In this document: positions 58,525 through 64,000 of the stretch, in pieces
How the letters are laid out: every line of letters begins with the position of its first letter
Numbering within the stretch: position 1 is the first letter of the stretch
NCBI RefSeq assembly: GCF_000002425.4
Contig: NC_037257.1
Location: forward strand, 15,986,733-16,050,732
DNA: 64,000 nucleotides
Source of the DNA: Physcomitrium patens
Taxonomy: Eukaryota > Streptophyta > Bryopsida > Funariales > Funariaceae
Direction: 5' to 3'
The notes under the pieces: model-generated
The model's input: only the letters and a program-made list of their open reading frames with translations
The model's database searches: none
What the model was told of the DNA's origin: nothing
Translations under genes and position numbers: made by a program

Positions 58525-60182
58525 ATTGTCATGATGTAACATGGCTAATGAATGAAAGAGAGAAAAAAATATTATATTATAGAAAATTTAATTTTAAAGT
58601 TTTATAGAAAATTATCTTTAAAATATAGATAATAGTTGAAAGATAGTAAAATTAAAGGACGCTAATGTTGCTTTTTTACAAAATAGGCTTCTACTTACTT
58701 TGTAGGGCCATAAATAAGACAAAACAAAGTAGATTGGAAAATTAAATAATACAAGCATGTGTAGGAAGAAGTTGAGAGTAGATTTTAGCAAAATTTATCT
58801 CAAGAAGCTAAGAATTGATACTTGGAGAGGACCGGCTATCAATCTTGGTCGAAATCAGATCCCAAGGTACAAAATTGTATATCTATAGTGATTTGAGAGT
58901 TCTTTGATAAATCAAACAGTGGAATTTGAGAGCAAACTGAAGAAGAAATCTTTTAGGCATTGGTTTTATATTAATTGAGTCAATATTGAATTTTTGAAGG
59001 ATTTTCAAAGTTAATAATGTTCTTAATCACTTTAGATTTTGAAAAATAAAAATATGTTTATAAATTTAAGGATTTCTTGAGTTTATGGTGTGTAAATAAG
59101 TAAATTTTGGCTAATACATTGATGTGTTAGTTATAAATGTGTATGCAAATTTTGAAGTCAATCAAACAATTAGATCAAAGGGTGTGAAGGTTTTTGTGGA
59201 TTGAGGTCTCAAAACGTAGAGTTTGACGATCAGTGAATATTTCTAAGATCTTTAGCAATCTATCAATTGAATTCAAGTAATTTTTTTTTTTTTTTTTTTT
59301 TTTTTCGTAAATACTAGACTCAATTTTTAGCATTTTTAGGTAAAATTTGGGAGTAATTCAACAATTCAAGAATGAGATATTGGCACTAAAAGTTCAATAT
59401 TCAAATTGGAGTAGGAGGATGCTTAAAACCTGATTGAATTAGCTTGCATTTCTCTCAATTGATAAGTGCGATTGATTTCATCTTTTTTGTGCTTGTTTCT
59501 AACTAAGACATTAAAAAGTATGCAAATTTTGAATTGATATCAATGGATTGATTATTAGCTATTAAGATTCCATTTACTATAAGGTTTATTGAGAGTTTGT
59601 TTAAGATCTAGGATTTGATTAGGGTTTGGTTTCAGATTTGGTCTAAGATTTCCTTAGAATTTGGATTAGAACTTATCTATAATTTTTTTAGAGTTTAAGA
59701 TTTCATTAGGATTTTATTAGAGTTTGAATTAGAATTTGATTAAGGTTCAATTAAGGTTTCAATTAGAATTTGATCTAAGGATTGACCTAGGATTTGATTA
59801 AGATTCAATTAACATTTTAATTAGAACTATATTAAGATTTTTATTTTAATATTTTTTAAGGATTTTTTATTGTTTCTTTAAAGATTTTTATTTTTAGTTT
59901 TCTTTAAGATTATTATTATTTCTTTAAAGGTTTATTTTTATATTTCTTTAAGATTTTATTTTTTTTCTTTGAGATTATTTTGGGACTTCTTTGTATTTCT
60001 TTCATAACTTCTTTTAAATTTATTTTAGATTGGTCAAAGTTTAATCAAGATTATTAAAGTCTATTTAAGGTTATTTAAGATTCTATTAGACTTGATAGGA
60101 TTGTTCTTGCATTTCTAGTTACCTTCTATACCTAGGTACATGGTGCATTCTCAAGCAAGAACATACATAATATGACAGCATT
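58525..60182 (-). mobile_element. F2 repeat copy 8 (reverse orientation) in gag of C5
   Basis: It begins ATTGTCATGATGTAACATGGC and ends TACATAATATGACAGCATT. It holds the shared blocks 'cttctacttactttgtagggcc' (58688-58709), 'cttggtcgaaatcagatcccaaggtac' (58842-58868) and the TTTAGGATTT/AGGGTTTGG-type array (about 59580-59830). No clear target duplication. A 25-nt T run lies at 59281-59305. Gag coding resumes right of it. Confidence 0.65.
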
Positions 60183-60239
60183 GTTTATATTTATAATAAC
60201 AAGATACTTTGAATTCAATCGTAAGATTAATATATTTTC

Positions 60240-60470
60240 TTTTCTCAATTATACAACTTCTTACTATAGACATTCAATCTCATTGTTGATTTTTTCATAT
60301 GCATATAAATAATACTTTTATAATTGATATTAGTAATATGTGAAATTTCCATCCTATGAGAGTTGATAAGCTTGTGAAGATCTACAATGGTTGCAAATCT
60401 ATTTTTACTTTTGCCAAGTATAGCATCTATAATTTTTCCTTCCATCTTTATAGCAAATGACTTTAACAAA
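60240..60470 (-). pseudogene. gypsy gag, variant N-terminus (C5)
   Basis: The open piece 60245-60469 contains MEGKIIDAILGKSKNRFATI then VDLHKLINSHRMEISHIT and NINYKSIIYMHMK. It aligns with MEEKNLYTTLKKNVNRFATI, NFHKLVNTLMVKISHIS and NSNYKSNILMPMK of copy C3 (16032-16200), so it is the same gag variant. An in-frame ATG at 60444-60446 begins MEGK. I do not recognise a domain beyond its being the gag N-terminus of this family. Confidence 0.7.
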
Positions 60471-60494
60471 TCTACAAGTCAAATTGATTGAATT

Positions 60495-60645
60495 TCAACC
60501 TATCTATCATCTATAAACTTATATAAAGTCAAATCTACATTTCTAAGAAGCTAATCCATAAGATATTATCATATTTACTTACTTCTACTTATTTTTCTAA
60601 TCTAGATAAATATATATATATATATATATATAATACATAATGACA
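60495..60645 (-). mobile_element. truncated 5' LTR of copy C5
   Basis: It follows the last 150 bp of the minus-oriented LTR ('cataaacttatataaagtcaaatctac...aagatattatcatatttacttacttctactt') and ends aatgaca at 60645. A (TA)n run (60611-60632) sits just inside the end, in the same place as the AT run of the LTR at 48193. Confidence 0.7.
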
Positions 60646-60930
60646 CAAAATAATATATTATATATGCTACTAATCTATTATGTTAGTTTATGTGTTTAAC
60701 TTGTACAATGTGGCATATATACAACACAGTTTTGTCTGATTAACAATATACTCATTCCAATCTAGAATAAGGGCATGAACGATGGATGATGATCGATATG
60801 ATTGTCCAGCGCAGCAACCACGAGTTTAGATGCCTTATTCCACCATGGATGTCTTCATTCATCTTGACCACGGGTACCGAGCGTCGCACGGTGAGAGTGA
60901 AAACCCAAAGCCGCTGAAATTAGGTTGAAT
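60646..60930. other. transition from repeats to host DNA
   Basis: Base composition rises sharply after about 60770, and intact CG dinucleotides reappear. This is the start of the promoter region of the TOM6 gene. Confidence 0.5.
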
Positions 60931-60934
60931 TGGC

Positions 60935-60944
60935 TTTAGGGTTT
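60935..60944 (+). promoter_or_regulatory. telo-box (TTTAGGGTTT) upstream of TOM6
   Basis: A reverse telo-box about 115 bp before the candidate splice donor. Such motifs are common close to the transcription start of plant housekeeping genes, which fits a gene for a mitochondrial import subunit. Confidence 0.45.
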
Positions 60945-61057
60945 GGACAGGTCCCATCGACCTTTCTGTTCATGAATTCGGTCCGCTCCGTTCGACCCCG
61001 ATTTGCAAGTTGGTTTTGGTGATCCGGTGACACGCTGTGCGGCAATCCATCTGCTCG

Positions 61058-61967
61058 GTACGACTCGCGCTTCCTCTTCTTTAGTTACTGTTCAGTGGAA
61101 TTCAGCGCTTCGTTTGAGCATGATAATATAGTCATCTCGAAGTTTCGTTTCTGGTTTTTGGATTTTGTTGTATGAGTTCGATTTTGTCAGTGTTTTTCTT
61201 GTATAGGGCCACTCAGTTGTAGCACATGGCCCAGGAATACTGTCGAGAGCAACATCAGGAAACTGGTTTAGAGTACATCAAGTAGTGATGTATTGTCGTT
61301 TTCGATCTCTGTGGTGTGGGGTTTAAGATTCTGACAATGATAGGGTATATCTCTGTTTTAGGTCGATGTTTAATCGCCAATCTTAATTTGATTAGCATTT
61401 TTGGAAGACTTTGGAACGCTTCTGCGATCGTTTGGGATTATTTTGTGCAGTGGTGATTGTGTCGTGTCATGGATGTATGGTGAGGCTTTAGGATATCAGG
61501 TTTGGTTGTAGTTTTCTGATTGGTGGTCACTAGCACTTAGTTGAGAATTCTTAGTGTTAATCCTAGTTGCAGCTCTGCAACGTGATGGGGTTCATGGCTG
61601 AAGGAATGAGGGATGCAGAACTTGGTCGAGTTTGAGCTTCTTGACCTGAGCCCGAGATGAATTTGGATCTGCTTTATTATTGTGGTTCATTCCCGAGACG
61701 CAATGGGGCGAAATCTCGTTCACTGCAATAATGCGTTAGGAGAGAAAGGATGTCTATTCTTGGTCCATGCACACAACGTTCAAGTAGAAGTCTGTCAATT
61801 TAAAGATGTCTTATATGTATTTTTCCTTTGAATTCTTTTTAAATTGTAATGTTCACAGGGTGCGATAGCACATTCTGTCCTGTCGTCCGTACTCCTATGT
61901 AAAGTCCGTTTTAAGAAGCTGGGTTTGCTTGAAATTTAGCATTCTGATGCAGTTTTGTGTCGTGCAG
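61058..61967 (+). other. probable 5'-UTR intron of TOM6
   Basis: A good acceptor, TTTTGTGTCGTGCAG, ends at 61967, 27 bp before the TOM6 ATG. The sequence upstream is T-rich and open frames do not extend the TOM6 protein. The best donor I see is CTCG/GTACGA at 61057/61058, after a G+C-rich leader, but other donors are possible. Introns in the 5' UTR are frequent in plant housekeeping genes. Confidence 0.45.
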
Positions 61968-61994
61968 AAGGAAGTTGTTCCAAAAGAAGTAGTC

Positions 61995-62162
61995 ATGTTT
62001 CTCGGAGGTATACCACGAAGGCCAGACAAGGCTGAGGCCCACAAGACGCTCAAAAAGCATCTCACTTACCTTGGCCTGTGGATATGTGCTATCCGGGCAA
62101 CACCCTATATCTTTGCGCTCATCTCAAAGCAAGATGAGTCGCTTGAGCTCGACTTTGATTAG
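61995..62162 (+). CDS. TOM6: TOM6-like subunit of the mitochondrial outer-membrane import complex
   Basis: The 55-residue product is a small tail-region subunit that would help assemble and stabilise the TOM translocase around the TOM40 pore in the mitochondrial outer membrane. The sequence starts MFLGGIPRRPDKAEAHK, close to the plant TOM6 pattern (MFxGxxxRKPDKAEAxKxL), then KKHLTYLGLWICAIRATPYI, a hydrophobic segment (about residues 22-44) that would span the membrane, with the plant-typical R(A/T)xPY motif, and an acidic tail ending in SLELDFD. Length matches the family (about 54 residues). Upstream in-frame ATG (61947) and TTG codons lie before the splice acceptor, so I choose 61995. The base composition is normal for a gene, unlike the flanking repeats. 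No frame break is seen. Identification rests on remembered family pattern; I am fairly sure. Confidence 0.85.
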   Translation: MFLGGIPRRPDKAEAHKTLKKHLTYLGLWICAIRATPYIFALISKQDESLELDFD

Positions 62163-62480
62163 AATTGATTCCTGAAAAAGGATGATACAGCTTTTAAGGG
62201 AGGTGTACCTTGTGAACATATGAGACCTGCTAATGCCACGTTGAGAAACAGTGGACAATGAGGCGGCAGAGGACATTGTATTCGTGCTTTTGTGCTTTTC
62301 TCACTGTTGTTACTGACATTACACTGCTAGATGCTTCTGGCTGATTGTAACTTAGCTCATTCATGCCCTATGGCCTCTTTCGATGAAGTCCTTTAGTTTG
62401 TACTTTTAGGACTGAACTTTTAATTCTGAGCAAGTTAACATTGTTCCTTTATCTTTATTAGGCTATAGTGCATGCAATGA
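62163..62480 (+). other. probable TOM6 3' UTR
   Basis: Non-repeat sequence with gene-like composition follows the TAG stop. AT-rich words near 62440-62460 (tttatctttatt) could serve as polyadenylation signals, but no site is certain. Confidence 0.35.
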
Positions 62481-64000
62481 GTCGCAGGTGACACCAGTTC
62501 TTTGACTTTACCTTGGATAGGTTGGAATTCTCCTCATCTGCAGCCAAATGCATTGAAAATCTTGGTTTTCTCCATGTTGAGCGATTATGTCAAGGAATTT
62601 CCTGCATGTTGTGTCTGCTGCTTCTTTGAAATGCAGCGAAGATGAGTTTGGTGAAACATGTGATATGTTCAGTATGCTGATTCTATCTCATAACAACGAA
62701 AGTTCTGTTGCGAATTCTCTATGATCTTTTGATGCTAAGACTTAACTTACTCTTTCATTGGTGTCGTTACCATATGGTTCTTTCGTGAACTAATCGTGTG
62801 ACATTATAATCTTTGTATTCAGCACAGTTAGAGTGGAAAACGTCAGAGAACATTCGTGAATGGTTAACGGCGTTATGGTTTCATCTGTCTTCACCGTTGT
62901 AAAGAAAATGTTAGCATTAAAACTACGTGTACAACTCTCGTCAATAATAAATGTTCCTTCGATGATTGCCGATGATGCCCATTTTCAATGTCGTTCACGT
63001 GTGAACAATTTCGAGTCTTAGTCTAGCTGTTCACGAGTTAATAATATCTAGAAAGCTGAGAAGTGTTGGTTTCATGTGAGTGAGAAACAGCATATGGATA
63101 AATACCAATTAATTTGTAAAGGAATGAATCAAGTCTTTACCTTGCTTGACTTTTTCTTTTACTTTTCAATTGATAATTCTGTAACTAGAGTTCTTAAGTA
63201 ATGTTGCCAGAACAAGAGATTGAGTGGGGTCTACTATGACTATTGTAATTAGCACATAATTTGTTTTAAATTACGTCCTAAGTATTTAAATATGTGGACT
63301 TGGATTCAATAATTATAAGTTCTTGTTTTGTTATATACTATAATAAATCACAGTAACTAGGTAGAAATTTAACATACATAAAGCTATTAGAGGGAGACAA
63401 CCAGTTGTGGTGGGGGAGTATATTGTAAAATATTTAAATAATTACTTTTATTTTACTTTTAGGTACAAAGATAATAGTTCGAAATTTCATTTTTTGGCTT
63501 CGACATGAATATTCTGAATTCTTATGTTATCATTTCTAAACCACATCTTGTAAGGAAGGTTACTTTGATTCTAGTATAATTCTAGTAACTTCTGAAATCC
63601 ATTTAACTATATTCTTCAAAGATATAGAACAATTGGATATATATATATATATACATACATATAAGGTTATATATTTTTCTTACACTTTTTTATAACTTAA
63701 CATTGTTTGATTTCCATCAACATTTTTAGGTTATATGTTTATTTAAAGATATTAAAATTTACTGTATGTTAATTCAAATGTTTGTTTTATACACAAATCA
63801 ATAATAAATTTTTAAAGAAAGGAATTGGTTTTGTATCATGTAAAAGAAAAGGACAAGGAATACACGCTTTCTGTTGCACACAGACACTTACAATTTAGCA
63901 ACTTTTACATAGATAAAGATAAAAAAATATTATTTAAAACCTAAAAATATCTTCAAAATGTAAAATAAACTACTTAGTTGTAAATCGCAATACTTATTCA
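62481..64000. other. host DNA without recognised gene
   Basis: Composition stays gene-like to about 63080, then becomes A+T-rich again. I see no long frame or known element. A short AT microsatellite lies near 63636-63651. Confidence 0.45.

Larger units (their letters stand above)
36856..60645 (-). mobile_element. outer Gyp1-type copy C5 (minus), split by many later insertions
   Basis: I join these pieces as one minus-strand element: 3' LTR (36856-37375), 3' UTR (37376-37663), then after the C4 insertion integrase to RT (about 48870-50430), after a copia element RT to gag (56318-57515 and 58120-58524), gag start (60240-60469) and a truncated 5' LTR (about 60495-60645). Order and strand agree throughout, and LTR ends match a common subfamily. 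The integrase C-terminus and chromodomain are missing next to the C4 junction, and the outermost flanks (tatga and caaaa) do not match. Joining the two halves is therefore an inference. Confidence 0.6.

Noticed and set aside
1-64000. tRNA, rRNA or organelle-derived segments
   Set aside because: No cloverleaf-like block, rRNA signature or organelle gene was recognised by reading, though a covariance-model search could still find one.

Overview
This window is nuclear DNA of a land plant. It is very A+T-rich (roughly three quarters A+T by eye) and is mostly nested, decayed LTR retrotransposons. The one convincing host gene is at the right end: a 55-codon open frame (61995-62162) that reads as the plant mitochondrial import subunit TOM6, with a probable 5'-UTR intron and a telo-box promoter motif. 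TTTAGGG-type motifs, Ty3/gypsy chromovirus and Ty1/copia polyproteins, and split genes fit a plant. A bryophyte (moss-like) source is a guess from base composition and element type, not shown.

Layout. 1-1134: 5' end of a minus-strand gypsy copy. 1135-7677: A+T-rich DNA with no element I recognise, broken by a GC-rich island (2565-3480) flanked by telo-box/telomere motifs, which may be a gene 5' end or a promoter remnant. 7678-23393: a plus-strand gypsy copy carrying three insertions of an unclassified A+T-rich repeat (called F2 here), then a second gypsy copy in its protease region, itself holding a solo LTR and an F2 copy. 23394-36855: mostly unassigned A+T-rich DNA with an LTR scrap, three more F2 copies and a small island with a fold-back (about 35000-35900). 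36856-60645: a nest several layers deep. The outer layer is a minus-strand gypsy copy. It is split by a plus-strand gypsy copy (37664-48755), which holds a heat-shock-element-rich solo LTR (39394-39888) and a young minus-strand gypsy element (40155-46499). It is also split by a copia element (about 50430-56317, itself interrupted), by another gypsy LTR (57521-58119) and by an F2 copy (58525-60182). 60646-64000: host DNA with the TOM6 gene.

The dominant family, called Gyp1 here, is a chromodomain gypsy element with LTRs of about 540-550 bp (TGTCACGG...CTTGACA). The youngest copy has 538-bp LTRs that differ at about 17 sites by hand count, and a perfect 5-bp target duplication (cataa). It is nearly complete but carries in-frame stops and a frameshift. 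Older copies are reduced to scraps of recognisable protein by what looks like C-to-T/G-to-A decay plus homopolymer and AT-repeat expansion. Three more LTRs stand alone between perfect 5-bp duplications (cctac, attac, atctc).

The most striking signal is the solo LTR at 39394-39888. Just upstream of its TATA box it holds about 30 correctly phased GAA/TTC units, including three runs of five, the binding pattern of heat-shock factor. This suggests a heat-responsive retrotransposon family, analogous in principle to ONSEN of Arabidopsis but apparently of gypsy type. Second is F2, eight copies with shared ends and a degenerate telomere-like internal array, whose class I could not settle.
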